A DNA stretch of 64,000 nt from Callaeas wilsoni (GCA_013398955.1 VWPU01011708.1:62001-126000), one strand, 5' to 3'. Numbered from the stretch's first letter, positions 1 to 11,990 are shown. The notes: generated by a model from the letters alone, not told the origin. Translations and numbers: made by a program.

Positions 1-3000
1 GATCTTCTGGAGAGGGGGGAGCTCCAAATTCCTGGGGCTCTGGCCCATTATGCTTCAAGTTGTGTGGTAGTTAAATGTGGGTTGGCCTGTTCGTGCTGGC
101 AGTGGGCTGTTCAGACTAGTTCAGCAAATGCTCTTGGCTCAGCACAGCTCAGGTCAGTAGGCAAACAGTTGCTTACATTTCACTTCTTCATTGTATTGAC
201 AAGATTTAAAAATCTTCAGCCTACAGCAGTCAAAACAGGGTGATCTGAATACAAAAGACCTATTAGTTCAGTGTGAAAGGGATTTAGTTACAGAGTTGTG
301 GGGATAAGTATGCAGGTGGGAATGATGGGAACACTGTCCTGCGCCTGAGCCCAGCAGATGTTCAGGAAGAATGAACTATCTCCTTATACTCTGTCCTTTT
401 CACGACAACCCGTTCCATTTCTCCGGCCTGTGTCCTCCTTTACACTCTCTCTCATTCAATGACATTAAGTATTATAGGTCTTTTTCATTTGGCCTTTTAT
501 CTTTTAAGGTTGATAATCAATACTATTCTCACTTTTTAAATGTAAGATTTCTATCTCCAGATACACGGCTGGAGACATGCAGCCATCAATGTGATAAGAG
601 CTATGCACGTGTTTTACTTCACCATAAGGGTCTAAAAACCTGTTAGATCCCTGCCAGGCTGCAGGCTTATTTCTGTACTGGTTTTTGGTGGGTTTGAGCT
701 TTTTGCTTGTTTTCACTGGGGCAGCATCACCAGTTGTAGAGAGGAACCTGTGCTTGGCATCTACCCTGAGGACTCCTCCATGATAATCCTGCTGGAGCTG
801 ATTAGAGGAACTCCATGGGAAGGATATGCACTGCAGAGGATACAATCAGCTTGTCAGACCTAGAGTATCTGTGATATGTGCCTTCCCCTGACATGGAAAA
901 GATGATGTTGCTTTTTCCTTTGGACAGAGCGGGGTGGAATTATAGATCTTAAGTTTTGCGACGCTCATACAAGCTGCAGTTTACCATGAATCAACTTGAT
1001 CTCCAGTCTCCAAAAATGGAGATTAAATTATCAGTGAAGCATCATTATAAATAGGAGAGGGTATACAGTGTCTTCTTCTCCTACCTTGCGCCAAAGTATC
1101 CAGCCTGGCTGAATGCTATAGCATCTCTAGAAGATATTTTCAAAGGCTTGGGAAGTGGGACAGGGAAATGGGGACAACACAGCGGATCAGGTTTGAAGAG
1201 TTTCTTCTGCTGCCTGTACTGTGTTGGGAATAAGGCCATGAAGCTCTGGCACCAGGCTGTTCTTGTCATAGAAGCATTTCTAAATGGTGATGATATTTCA
1301 TTGCCTGAATTTCTGGGCAGAAGGAAGCTGGTGCAGACATCCTGGGATCTGCTGGTTTTGGATACATGTGGACTGGTCTCCCTGAAGCTCAGTGCCATTG
1401 GGAGTCATGAATGTAAGTGGCCAGGGAGCATCAGTAAGGAACTTGCAGAGTCCTTCTGTTCTGCTTCCGTCACAGTTCAGCAGTTGTGGGGAGATGGGTG
1501 GAGGGGAGGTTGTTCTAGCAGTTACATATTTAAGGCAGGTGGCTGTTTTAAAATGTACGTTTCAATTTTGATTGCAGTATTTTAATTGCATTTAACAGCG
1601 TCCCTGCTGGTTCTCCATTCTGCATCCGTGCAGCCACGTTCTATTGATGGCCTGTTGTGATTTCAATGGAACATCATGGGATGTACCTGGCACGTCGGGC
1701 AGCACTGGATGGAGGTGCCTTTAGCCCAATGTACCTGGCATGGTAAGCGGCAACCAAGTGGTTAATCTGCATTCTACTGCTCATAGTTTCAGCTTGTATA
1801 GCAAGGTGTTCCTGCTTTGCTGCAGCCTTGCACTGACTGGAAATCACTTTGCTCTCCTGATTTCAGTGCTTTTATGCACACAGGGCCCCTACCCTTTTCA
1901 CCCATGGAGATTCCCCTTCCCTGGGAAGTTTGCCATGCAGTAGAGAAGGGCCTAGCCATGTCAGACTCTCCTTGTTATTCTAGAACATGAGAGAAGGGAC
2001 TGGGAAATCATCTCACTATTTTTTTTTCTTTCCTTTTTGGGCCAGGAGCTGGTAGCAGTTGAGCAGGTATTGCCCACGTCCCAAATATCCAAATGTTGCC
2101 GCACAGAGGTACCAGACAGGTGCTTGTGTCCTTAAGCAAAGCTGTGCCGTTTCTGCGGGAGTCCTGCAAGAGCTGCCTCAGGGAGCCGGGAGGGCAGTTC
2201 TGCCTGGCACTAATTGGAATGTAACGAACTAAACAAGGGCCACTTCCAGTTTGCTGATGTGGTATCCCCTGCAAAATGATCCTCCATTTTCCTTCTCTTT
2301 TCCATGCCCACACCTGCAAAATCAGCTGCACATCCTGCTCTGTCCTGCATGTTTTCTCTCCCTCCCCCAGCTCTGCAGACCTCTGCCCGAGTAACTTCAC
2401 ATGTTGGTCTTAGCTATTTTAAAGTGCTAAATATTTGTGTGAGAAAAACAAGGGTGCTGCATCCTGTTTTCTGCTTAAGCCTTCTTCACAGAGCTTTTGC
2501 TGCTCCACTGCCAATGGTGAAAATGCATGTTTGTGCTTCAGCTTCTGAATTCTGCTGTCTGACTGCTCGCAGGGGCTGGGGATAGGGAACCACTTGGACT
2601 AACACAGTTCCAGCACTTCTCCCCATGCTTCTGCTGTTCTAGAATGTGAATACCTTTAAAAGTCATGGGCTAATGACCTGCCAAGTGCAACTCCTGGGGG
2701 CAAGTTAGTGGCTGTGAACCACCCACTACACTGACACCTCGGAGGGTCCTGGTTCTGTTGGGATGTGGAGAAAGGAAGATCAGATGAGCCAGTGAGGAAC
2801 AGGAAAGCTCTCTTCCCAGTGAGGTCGTTAAGTGCTCAAAAAAAAGTTGGTTTATCTGAAACTGAAGGGTGCAGAAGTCATCTGTTTCAATTTCACTCAG
2901 TTCCAGTAGCAGCTGGACACAGCATTTTTAATGTCAGAAATTAGTGGGAGAGAGCAATGTAGGAAACAGTGGATTTAATTTTGTCTTGTTCTTCCCCATG

Positions 3001-5331
3001 CTCACTGCTGCAGTGTCTGCTCAGTGCAGCACAACTGCTTGGGAAGGTGGAGAAATAAGTAAGCAGGCCACTGTCTTTTCCTGGGTCTATTATAACATGC
3101 ACAGTAGGCTGACGTTTTAACAGCATCTAATTTGATACATCACATCTAATCTGTTTGTTGGTTTTTATCTGCAGTACTGTTAGCTCACTGTTCAGGTGCT
3201 CGGTGTCTAGCCTTCTCATCCAGCCACAAATCCTCTACGTGAAATGAGTGATTCCTTAGATCTGTTTTTGATTGATTCTTTGCTTCACTGGTGTTGCTTC
3301 TTAAAAGGTAAACAATATTCATGTGCTGCGATCTATAACTCCGAGATGAAATCAAATAGCATCTCCTGCCAGAGGTTGCTAAGATAACACATTTAGCACT
3401 CATTCAGCAATTACTTTTAGGAAGAGATTTAGTGATATTAAAGAGAATCAAACCTGTAGTGAATATGTAGATTTTATACTGTTGAAAGGGGTGAAGGGAT
3501 TTCTCTTCTCCTCTGTTTAGCAATTTCATTTTCTGTGACGTCCAGAGTCTTTGTGCAAATTGAGAGAAAATGAAGTTTTTCCTGCTGTGTAGTGAGAGCA
3601 GCACAGCCCCAGGAGCAGCCTGTGTGTTGTGCACAACCTTGCTGCCCATGGGGTCACAGTGTGCCCCAGGCTGGGCAGAGCAGCTCGCAGTTACCCAGCT
3701 CCTGGGGCAATATTGCTTATTAAGATGCTGTTGGCTCTTAGCTTGCAAAGCTTTGTTTGATGTGTGGCATCTGCTTGCAGCATTACTGTATTCTGTGATT
3801 TGTGCCCTGTACTTCTCATGTCTTTGCATGTGCTGTGTCTCAATGTCATGGATATGGTGGAGGTAGTGGAGAGCCTTAGCCTTGTTTCATTCCCTCCTTG
3901 CACGGGACTATTTGAGCAGGTTCCCTGCTCTGAAAAATGTGTGTCTTGAATGTGAGGTAACCAACCTGAATCTGGGGAAAGACCATCACTGCTGCTGTTT
4001 GTCCAGAGCCTTCTGTGATCCTCTTTTAAACACAAAGGGGTGAAGTTTTGCGCACCACATTCAATGACTAAAGACTGTGGCCCCAGTGAGACATCTATGT
4101 ATTCTTGAGGTCTGGAGGTTGGGTTTTTTACTAGAAATGCATCTGAGCCTTTTCTGAGCCAGGGCTCCTCTGAACTGGGAGTGTTTTTTCTGCTTTTTTT
4201 TTGTTTTTTTTGTTTTTTTTCAGAAAACAGAAAAGGAAGGGTTATTAAAAATGATACTGAAATACAAGAAGTATAAACCCACTGTGATGTTTTAGGGCTT
4301 TGGGGGATTGTGGTGATGTTGTTCAAATGTTACGGTTTGTTAAGAGACACTCTCTGCAAACTAATGGATAGCAAGGCCTTTCTAAGGCTGTACCTGCCAT
4401 TTGTTTGGGCAGATAACTTTTAAATAGGATTTAAACTCACAGTTGTCCTTGGTCCCATGTTTTCAGCTAAAAGTGAGATCCTAGGAATGCCATAAGTTAA
4501 GGAATAATGGCTGCCTCTCTTTGGCTAACAACTTTTCCAACACACCTTTCTTCCTCCACCTCTGAAATGCATCACTGCCAAAGAAGAGTTTGTACCTGGC
4601 CACCTCTGGAAAATATCTGGACTGGATTTATTTTTATTGAGGACTGCACAAGATACACAAGGCAGGTTGCTATAAGGCTTTTGTCAACAAAGGGACATCA
4701 GCCAAAGGAGTGTTCTCTGAGCCATACTCCTGTCCTGGTCAAAGCCCTTGGTGGGCAATTCTGACAGAGTTTTAAACACAGTGCTCTAAGTTTGGTTGAA
4801 GTTTTTGCTGCCTTGATTCATTACATTCATTTTGTTGGGGTTGTTAAATCCACGTTAGACTTCAGCTAACAAATTCAAATTTGATAGGCAGTGTTATAGT
4901 GCTTGCACCTGCCTACTGCTTTTAAAATCTACTGAAGGTAATAGCCTACCTTATACCTATGTCCTGTTGAACATGAATAGTTCTGTAAAATCTGACACGT
5001 GAGATAAATAGAGGTAACTTAAACAACTTGTAGTATGCTAGTTTTTATGCTGCAGAACATACTGAAGTTTAATAATAACATTATCTTCCTCATGAAAGTC
5101 AGTAGCTGAATTAGAATTCTAACTGTTTCCAGGGCTTTCTCTGCAGGCTCGTTACCTGGTTTCAATATCATTTAAGGCAGAAAGAAAAAAAAAAGTAAAA
5201 CACTAAAAATATTTTGCATTAATAGCGGTTGCAAGCCTTAAGGCTTAGACAACTTGTATACAGCAATTTCTTGACCTCTGCTTTAAGTGCCACATCAATG
5301 GGGAATAAGTCCACTTTTGCTTAAGTAACAT

Positions 5332-5363
5332 TTATTATTATTATTATTACTACTACTACTACT
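5332..5363. repeat. Compound trinucleotide microsatellite (TTA)n(CTA)n
   Basis: About six TTA units are followed directly by about five ACT/CTA units, with no interruption. It is an ordinary short microsatellite inside the presumed 5' intron and could be polymorphic. Confidence 0.9.
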
Positions 5364-7524
5364 TTGTTTAAGCAGAAAATATTGACTGTACTGTTTCCCT
5401 TCCTTTCCCATATTTGTCCTTTATGGAACACTTAAAAATCATACCCAGGGATTTTGTGTGTTACATGCCTGGAAATGCACCATTATGTTTGTAGTGAAAT
5501 TGTAGTACTAGGCTGTTTCTTGCTTTCTTGAGCAGGATGCATTTATATAGAGAGATGCTGTTAAGTTGCAAGCCATGTTTTTGTCCTCCCCTATCGATGT
5601 ATCTCAGTGACCCAGAAGTAAGGGCTCTTCCTGGCCTGGCTAGATAAAAGTGGGTATTTTGTGCCTCTGTGCTGCTGCTCCTTCCCCTTAATCAACAGTT
5701 CTGGAAGCAAGCCACTAGAACCAGACACGCTGCCACCATGCTGCAGCTCTGATGTGACTAATTACACCAAAACTTGGTTTTAAAGTGCTCAACACTGCTC
5801 AGTGGAGGTAGTCCCTGTCCTGTCACATTTTTCTGATTCTGCAGGGTGAGTTTCTATTACAGAAACACTATAGGTGGAACTAGCACCATGGCAAGCCTGT
5901 ATTTCCTCCTTCTGGTTGCCGCCCTTTCTAAAGCCACCGAGCTCTGGGAACAACATCCATGTGCACAAACGCACCGTGGTGAATCCATTATCTTTCTGGG
6001 TTCCCATCCATTGCTGAAACAAAATCAAACAGAAAAGCAGAGCAGCCTTTTTAGCTGTGGGTCAGGGTGATGAGCCAGAGGGATCTGTGTGGATGCTGAA
6101 TTAGGTGCTGCTGCACTGAAGAGCTGCCAAAAAATTCCACCAAAAGCATAAGCAAGCACCAGGCTGACCAGCAAAACAAGTGAAGAACTGTGTCCTGTGG
6201 AACAAGGGAGGCACCTGCTTGGCAGATCTGTTGGGAAAAGTACCAGGGTAGTCAGGCAACAACACTGGAGGAAATACTGCATTTTTAAACTTTTTGGTAG
6301 CTTTTTTTCATAAAGCAAAACTTTTCTGTTGTGCAGAAAGGGATGATGTAAATTTACCACCTTTCTACCAAATGAAATCTTTCTATTTATCGCCAGGTAG
6401 TAAGAATCAGGTTTGAGGGAAGCAATTTTTAATACTAACAGTATCTCTCCATATTTCTTTTTGTTGTGTACCTGTACTTGGCACAGAGGGAAGATAATGC
6501 AGTCTAATGCTTCATCACTTGAACTCTGATGGAACAGTGTGGTAGTGGGACTCACAAAAAATAAAAAAATTAACTGATGATGATTTTAAGAGAAAACTTA
6601 AGCTCTTCATTTCTCTGTATTTATGGCTTGCTTCTCCTTCAACAAGAGAAATGTTTCAATAATATGATGAACTGGGAAAGGAAGAAAGGAAGTAGAAGGC
6701 TAAATGGTGTTTATTGTAACTTTGGTATTTAATTCCTACTTTTGAACCTCAGAAACTATTTTAAATCAACTTTAACAGATAAATGCAAGTAGTAGTTGGC
6801 ACTTTCAAACAAACAAACACACAAAAAAGAAAAACAACAAGGAAAAAAAATTAAAATTGATCTTGGATTCCCAAATGCAGCCCCAGATTGAATTCTGGGT
6901 TTTATGAATTGTAATATCTACCAAAGGGGCAACTGCAGTTAATTCTGACATATCTCAAACTGGGTGTTTCCTACAGTCCACCCTACTGGGAAGGCAAATA
7001 TAAACATCTAAACTAAAATACATCATGACCACTGTTTGTAAAATGCATGAACTATACGGAGGTAACCACAATTTTCCTCTCTTTACAGTATTTCAGGGTG
7101 ACTTGAGATATGTTACTTGACTCTATTACTTTAAACAAAATTCTTTCAAAATTAAAGACAGAACAAAATTAACTTGAGAAAAATATTTCAGATTTATGAA
7201 GACATTTGGTGACATTTAGCTAGCTCAGCATCCTGAATTTCAGCCAGTTGAGGGTTGATTCTAACCCTACATGTCAATTGCTTGGGATATGGATATTGCC
7301 AGGGGAGTGGTTTTTAAAGCAGCTTTTCATACTCTTAAGGAGGCTTCCCATTCACACCTCAGTGTGGGTAATTCCATCTTCAATGGATTTAGTTGCTACA
7401 TGTCATTTTCTCAACCCCAGAGCAGCTGGGTGTTACAAGATTTCAACATGTAACAGCCAAGAGACAAACTACACCTTAAAGCAGGGAAGCTGCAGCTTAT
7501 GCTAATTATTTTACATGCTCAGCT

Positions 7525-7532
7525 ATGCAAAT
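7525..7532 (+). promoter_or_regulatory. Perfect POU octamer (ATGCAAAT)
   Basis: An exact ATGCAAAT octamer, the classical Oct/POU-factor site, lies about 400 bases before the HIC2 coding exon in an AT-rich stretch that also contains CTAATTA-like homeodomain words around 7502. An octamer is expected by chance about once per 65 kb per strand, so this is a weak call resting only on motif and position. Confidence 0.25.
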
Positions 7533-7897
7533 GACAGTGAAGTAGATGCTTCTCTTTTCTTCCTCTTTTTCTCGCTTCTCATCCTCCTTTCAAATCTGTG
7601 TCAGGAGAGAACAGCTTTCCCCTGTACCTAACTATTGTTTTCATGCTGGTATCTTTTGAATAGTGATTCCAGCCAATGACGATTGCTTTTGTAAAAAGAT
7701 AATTACAAATCTGATTTTTGAAAGACTTGAATCAAGTCTTAGCATGAGAAATATTTCTCTCTGGATTCCCAGGAGGATCACAGCTTGCAGGGCTCAATGT
7801 ACGCAGATCTCCCTAGTCAGTGTCAAGCCTAACATAGACTGCACTGTGTTAAACCAGTCTATTAAATGTAACGTGTTCTAGTGGAAACAGCAAGCTC

Positions 7898-7923
7898 ACA
7901 CCTCTCATCCTCCTGTTTTGCAG
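7898..7923 (+). other. 3' splice acceptor of the HIC2 coding exon
   Basis: A pyrimidine-rich run (CACCTCTCATCCTCCTGTTTT) ends in GCAG at 7920-7923, a good vertebrate acceptor. It lies 36 bases before the HIC2 ATG. In HIC-family genes the main coding exon is preceded by non-coding or short alternative 5' exons, so an acceptor at this position is expected. The exon would begin at 7924. Confidence 0.75.
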
Positions 7924-7959
7924 GTGGTAAGGTGAAGGTGAGAGGAAGAGAAGGTGGAG

Positions 7960-9672
7960 ATGGAACTGCCAAATCATGCCAAACAACTGCTACTGCAGCT
8001 GAACCAGCAACGAGCCAAAGGTTTCCTCTGTGATGTGATCATTGTGGTAGAAAATGCCCTGTTTCGTGCCCATAAGAACATCCTGGCAGCCAGCAGCATG
8101 TATTTCAAATCCCTTGTCCTGCATGACAACCTGATAAACTTAGACACGGACATGGTGAACCCCACCGTGTTCCGGCAGATCTTGGACTTTATTTATACTG
8201 GTAAGCTCTTAACGACTGACCAGCCTGGTGAACAGAACTTTAATGCTCTCCTCACCGCAGCAAGCTACCTCCAACTGCACGACCTGGCAGCTCTCTGCAG
8301 AAAGAAGCTGAAGCGGAACGGCAAGTCCTTTGCTGGCAAGGCCGGTGGCCTTGGTGTTGGGAGATCTGCCAGGAGTCAGAGACTTTCCACTGCTTCAGTC
8401 ATCCAAGCTCGTTATTCAGGGTCAAATGAGGGGTTGAAGGGCTCGCACTCAAAGGAGCTGTCAAAGGGAAAGCTCTCTGATGACGAGGTCTTCATCAGCA
8501 GCTCCAACCAAGAGAACTGTCACTCCTTAAGCAGGGGAGCCAGCAAGAACGGCGGTGGGGGCAGCAGTGCGAATGGGAGCACCGGTGACCAGGAGCTAGG
8601 CCTCGACCTGTCCAAAAAGAGCCCCTCGCTCCCTGTGGCGGCCTCCCACGATGACACGCAGCACAGCGAAAGCCAGCACGGCTCTCCCCAATCTGCCTCA
8701 GCCCCTGCAGCCAACAGTGCCTCATCGTTCGACGAGTCTGGTGTCGGAGCCCCCCACAGCATGGCAGACAGCAGCGACCCCATGGAGATGGATCTGAGCG
8801 AGGAGTGCCACCACTCACTGACAGAGAGCAGCCAGCGCAAGGGCCTCCGGCACTCGTCCCGCAAGAAGGAGTGGATCAAGAAAGACAACGCCTTTGACCG
8901 AAAGGAAGGGGGCAAGGACAGGGATGAGGGTGAAGGGCTGCCCAACGGTATCCTGCTGGGGCCCTTGTCCAAGTCTGTGGAGAGGAGTCTGGCCGGGGCC
9001 TACGGGGCAGACCTGCCCTACCCATGTAAGGAGGAGGTAGAAAACGGTAAGGAGAACAGTGACGACAGCGGCCAGAGCGAGAGTGAGAGCGGCGGCCATA
9101 CCAGTGCCAACTATGTCTACCGGCAGGAGGGGTTTGAGCCAGTGGCCTATGGTGACAACCTGTATGTCTGTATCCCCTGTGGCAAAGGCTTCCCGAGCTC
9201 TGAGCAGCTCAACGCCCATGTGGAAACGCACACCGAGGAAGACCTTTACATCAAGGAGGAAGGCACATACGGCAGCAAGGACGAAGCTGAGGATTTGTCC
9301 AACCCCAATCAGTCCTATGCTGCAGAGTCCCGGCCCTTCAAGTGTTCAGTGTGTGAGAAGAGCTACAAGGATCCAGCCACGCTGCGGCAGCACGAGAAGA
9401 CTCACTGGCTGACGCGGCCCTTCCCTTGCAACATCTGTGGCAAGATGTTCACGCAGCGGGGCACCATGACACGGCACATGCGCAGCCACTTGGGGCTCAA
9501 GCCTTTTGCTTGCGAGGAATGTGGGATGCGCTTTACCCGGCAGTACCGACTAACAGAGCATATGCGTGTCCACTCAGGAGAAAAACCTTACGAATGTCAA
9601 CTGTGTGGTGGGAAATTCACCCAGCAGCGCAATCTGATCAGCCACCTGCGAATGCATACCTCTCCCACATAA
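7960..9672 (+). CDS. HIC2: HIC2, BTB/POZ and five C2H2 zinc-finger transcriptional repressor
   Basis: Nuclear sequence-specific repressor of 570 residues; mammalian HIC2 is somewhat longer (about 615). Residues 5-115 form the BTB/POZ domain (KGFLCDVIIVVE, FRAHKNILAASS, FIYTGKLL, AASYLQLHDLAALC), used for dimerisation and corepressor contact. QELGLDLSKKS (211-221) contains the GLDLSKK motif that in HIC1 recruits CtBP. A low-complexity Ser/Gly/Glu-rich linker follows. Five C2H2 fingers follow: C404/C407/H420/H424, then after a gap C462/C465/H478/H482, C490/C493/H506/H510, C518/C521/H534/H538 and C546/C549/H562/H566; HSGEKPY links the last two. The protein ends MHTSPT directly after the last finger, as in HIC2; HIC1 has a long C-terminal extension. 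The ATG at 7960 has a good context (G at -3 and +4), and an in-frame TGA at 7939 excludes an upstream start in this exon. IKEE (431-434) matches the SUMO consensus. No frameshift or missing zinc ligand is seen. Confidence 0.97.
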   Translation: MELPNHAKQLLLQLNQQRAKGFLCDVIIVVENALFRAHKNILAASSMYFKSLVLHDNLINLDTDMVNPTVFRQILDFIYTGKLLTTDQPGEQNFNALLTAASYLQLHDLAALCRKKLKRNGKSFAGKAGGLGVGRSARSQRLSTASVIQARYSGSNEGLKGSHSKELSKGKLSDDEVFISSSNQENCHSLSRGASKNGGGGSSANGSTGDQELGLDLSKKSPSLPVAASHDDTQHSESQHGSPQSASAPAANSASSFDESGVGAPHSMADSSDPMEMDLSEECHHSLTESSQRKGLRHSSRKKEWIKKDNAFDRKEGGKDRDEGEGLPNGILLGPLSKSVERSLAGAYGADLPYPCKEEVENGKENSDDSGQSESESGGHTSANYVYRQEGFEPVAYGDNLYVCIPCGKGFPSSEQLNAHVETHTEEDLYIKEEGTYGSKDEAEDLSNPNQSYAAESRPFKCSVCEKSYKDPATLRQHEKTHWLTRPFPCNICGKMFTQRGTMTRHMRSHLGLKPFACEECGMRFTRQYRLTEHMRVHSGEKPYECQLCGGKFTQQRNLISHLRMHTSPT

Positions 9673-9834
9673 GCCAAAGACTCCAGAATGAGCTTCAAGC
9701 CCATCCGCAGTGATTTACCTTTCTGTAGACTTGCTGCTTAAAAAAAAAAGAAAAAAGAAAAAAAAACAAGAAAGGGGGCAACTCCCCATACTCTGTTCAG
9801 TCATGAGAGGCCTAAACAAATGTAGCTTTAACAT

Positions 9835-9882
9835 TTAAAAAAAAAGTTCCTTTTTTTTTTCCTTTTTTTAAAAAAAGAAAGG
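9835..9882 (+). repeat. Oligo(A)/oligo(T) self-complementary tract in the 3' UTR
   Basis: A run of nine A is followed by GTTCC, ten T, CC, seven T, seven A and GAAAGG. The CCTTTTTTT and AAAAAAAGAAAGG arms are self-complementary and can fold back in RNA, with the leading A-run able to pair with the first T-run. The composition is seen directly; a structural role is inference. Confidence 0.6.
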
Positions 9883-10804
9883 TCCACAGCCAAGCTGATG
9901 CATTTAGTCCCAGTCTCCCTTCAAATTTTGATGACCTGGCAAGAAATGCCTCTTCTTTTTGCACACATCGACTTCATTGCTATATTGCTTATCTGGAGCA
10001 GGTAGGGGGACCTTGGGGAACTTTCAGCCTCTGCTGGCTCCCCCCTCCTTGCCTCTTTCTGTGTTCCTGTCACCGTACTCACCTCCCCTCTTAAAACCAA
10101 ACTCAGTAGGGGTATTTCTTGCCATTAAAAAGAAAACAAAATACACCTCTTCAGTGGCCTAAGTAGCTGTGAAATAACAGCATTCTCAAGTGCAGAAGCT
10201 GTGTCTGTGGACCATCTCACAGGGTTGGCAGCCCCTCCAGAGACTGTGGGAAAGCCACAGCAGTGGTGGAGCCCAGCCCCGTCCCCTGGGCTGGCGATGG
10301 TGGGGGGAGCAGCTCTCAGGGCTGTACCAGCCCCAGTACTTCACTTCAAGAAATGGCGAAGCCTCCCTTACCATCCCTCCCCATTTTGGTTTTGGTCTTT
10401 GTCCTTGGCACACGTAACCACGTGCCACCTTCTCCCATAAAACACGCAAACCTCTTGCCTTACCCATGACTGAACAGGGACTGGATGCCCTGGGAATTTC
10501 CTTCAGTGAGCAGGGGGTCGTCTTTACTTTTCTAGTAGTTTCGTATGAATATTCTTTGCTTAGAGGTACTTGTTTTATTAAAGGAAAAACCATTGTAACG
10601 TTTATGTGAATGTTTGAACTGGAAGGTCTGAGGTTAACTCTAGGGTGGGTGGGTGGGGAGGGGGTTTGATGTAGGCTGGACTTGCTACAAGTTCCATAGG
10701 TACTTTTTTATTATTTTTTTATTTTATTTTTTGTGTGTGTGTATGTTTTTAGCTTTCCTCCCTCACTAAAGAGCAAGTCTGTGCGGACAGACTTGTTACC
10801 TTTG

Positions 10805-10811
10805 CTACCTC
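10805..10811 (+). promoter_or_regulatory. let-7 seed match (CTACCTC) in the HIC2 3' UTR
   Basis: CTACCTC is the exact complement of let-7 seed positions 2-8 (a 7mer-m8 site; the next base is T, so it is not an 8mer). It lies about 1.1 kb after the stop codon in an AT-rich part of the UTR, which favours accessibility. My recollection is that mammalian HIC2 is a let-7-controlled transcript in erythroid cells. Functionality in this species is inferred. Confidence 0.45.
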
Positions 10812-11348
10812 TTGAATTCATGAGAACAATAAGATGGTTAGTGAAAGATTAGGCTTTTTTTTTTTCTTTTATTGTAAGTAATTAAATGTATAAAAGTAGA
10901 AGCTAAATTAAAGTTAAGGGATTTTTACCACCCCGTCCTTCCATCAAAAGTCAACTAGAGAAATGTTAAAGCAAAGCTTGGCCAAAGACAAAGCAAAAAA
11001 TACACTGAGCTACAGGCTGTGCTGGCTGCTTGGACTGGCTCAATTCGCAGTCTCTTGGCTGTCTGTAGTCACTTTTAGATAAAAGCAGAAAACTTCTCTG
11101 AGCTTTTTGGGCCCTTTCCAGCTTTGTTTATTGAGTCTGGATACTATGGGGAGGGGAAAATGTCCCCCTCATCTTCCACTCCCCCAGCACATCTGGGTCA
11201 GTCTGTAAACACCTGGCAGGACAGAGGGTGAGGGCATAGCAGCCTATAATTTACTAGAATCCAGAGTGCAATAAGGTGGGGGAGAGGAGGAGAAAGCAAA
11301 CCAAAGTGTTTCATATCCTCCCTTTTAGACAATTTAACACACGCACAC

Positions 11349-11390
11349 AAAAAAAAAAAAGAAAAAATGAAAAGAAAAAGAAACAAAATG
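11349..11390 (+). repeat. A-n-G rich tract in the 3' UTR
   Basis: Runs of four to twelve A are separated by single G or short GA words. Similar tracts occur at 9740-9775, 13275-13300 and 14757-14784 on the same strand. They are likely internal priming sites for oligo-dT and could mislead transcript-end mapping. Confidence 0.8.
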
Positions 11391-11990
11391 TTCTTGCAAC
11401 ATCTGCATAAGACATCACAGCCAACAGCTGCTATTGGTTTAGGAGAGAAGACAGAGAACTTTGCCCACTGATTCCTTGGCCCCCTTGACTTTGTTGGCGT
11501 GACCTTGTGGAAAGCTATGGCTTATTTCAAGCCTCCCGTGACTGTGGTGGTAAAAATTCACAGCCAGTAGAATCATCCCTTCTGAAATGACTAAGGTTTA
11601 CACTTGCATTTTTTCATTTGTTGGTTTTTGGTGTTCTGTTTTTTTGGTTTTTTTTTTCACTCAAACCAGTATAGTCTCTATGCGTAAGTTTTACCAAACC
11701 TCACGTTTTGTCTTTTTTTTTTAAAGAAACAAAACAAACAATTTTTTAAAGTTTTGACCAAAAAGGAAAAAAAACAGAAAAAAGTGAGCATGTTTGACTA
11801 AAACAAAGAAATATAAGCTTCATTTTCTATTGGGGTTTTTTTTCCTTTTTTTTTTTTTTTTTTTAAGGTAGTCTAGTCCATGAGAAGTTTTTGGGTCAAT
11901 TGAATGAACTGAGGAAACTGGAATCCAGGCTCCAAGCAATAGACAACCCAAAGGCGCTGAGCCTTGGCCTGGTGTCACGTTACAGGGAAC

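Larger units (their letters stand above)
1..7923. other. Non-coding sequence upstream of the HIC2 coding exon, probably its 5' intron
   Basis: I see no coding exon here. The open frames are short, lack recognisable domains and sit in AT-leaning sequence. No CpG island is present, although HIC-family promoters are usually CpG-rich, so the HIC2 promoter most likely lies to the left of this window. A consensus-like donor (CAGG then GTGAGT, GT at 5846) occurs, but nothing before it looks like an exon. The longest open frame is on the minus strand at 3691-4326 and includes a lysine-rich stretch read from a T-rich tract, which argues for chance. That the stretch is an intron is inferred from the acceptor at its right end. 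Confidence 0.6.

Noticed and set aside
3691..4326. 211-codon minus-strand frame
   Set aside because: It reads through a T-rich tract as a Lys-rich run, has no domain, no plausible splice partners and ordinary non-coding composition.
7954..7959. Upstream in-frame GTG as a start for HIC2
   Set aside because: A nuclear vertebrate gene should use the ATG at 7960, which has a good Kozak context; the GTG would only add two residues.
8495..9231. Antisense frames over the HIC2 coding exon
   Set aside because: They are shadows of the GC-rich coding strand and encode low-complexity Ser/Arg/Cys-rich peptides.
7954..9672. HIC1 instead of HIC2
   Set aside because: The BTB and linker residues and the end of the protein (MHTSPT immediately after the last finger, no long C-terminal extension) fit HIC2; HIC1 continues well beyond the last finger.
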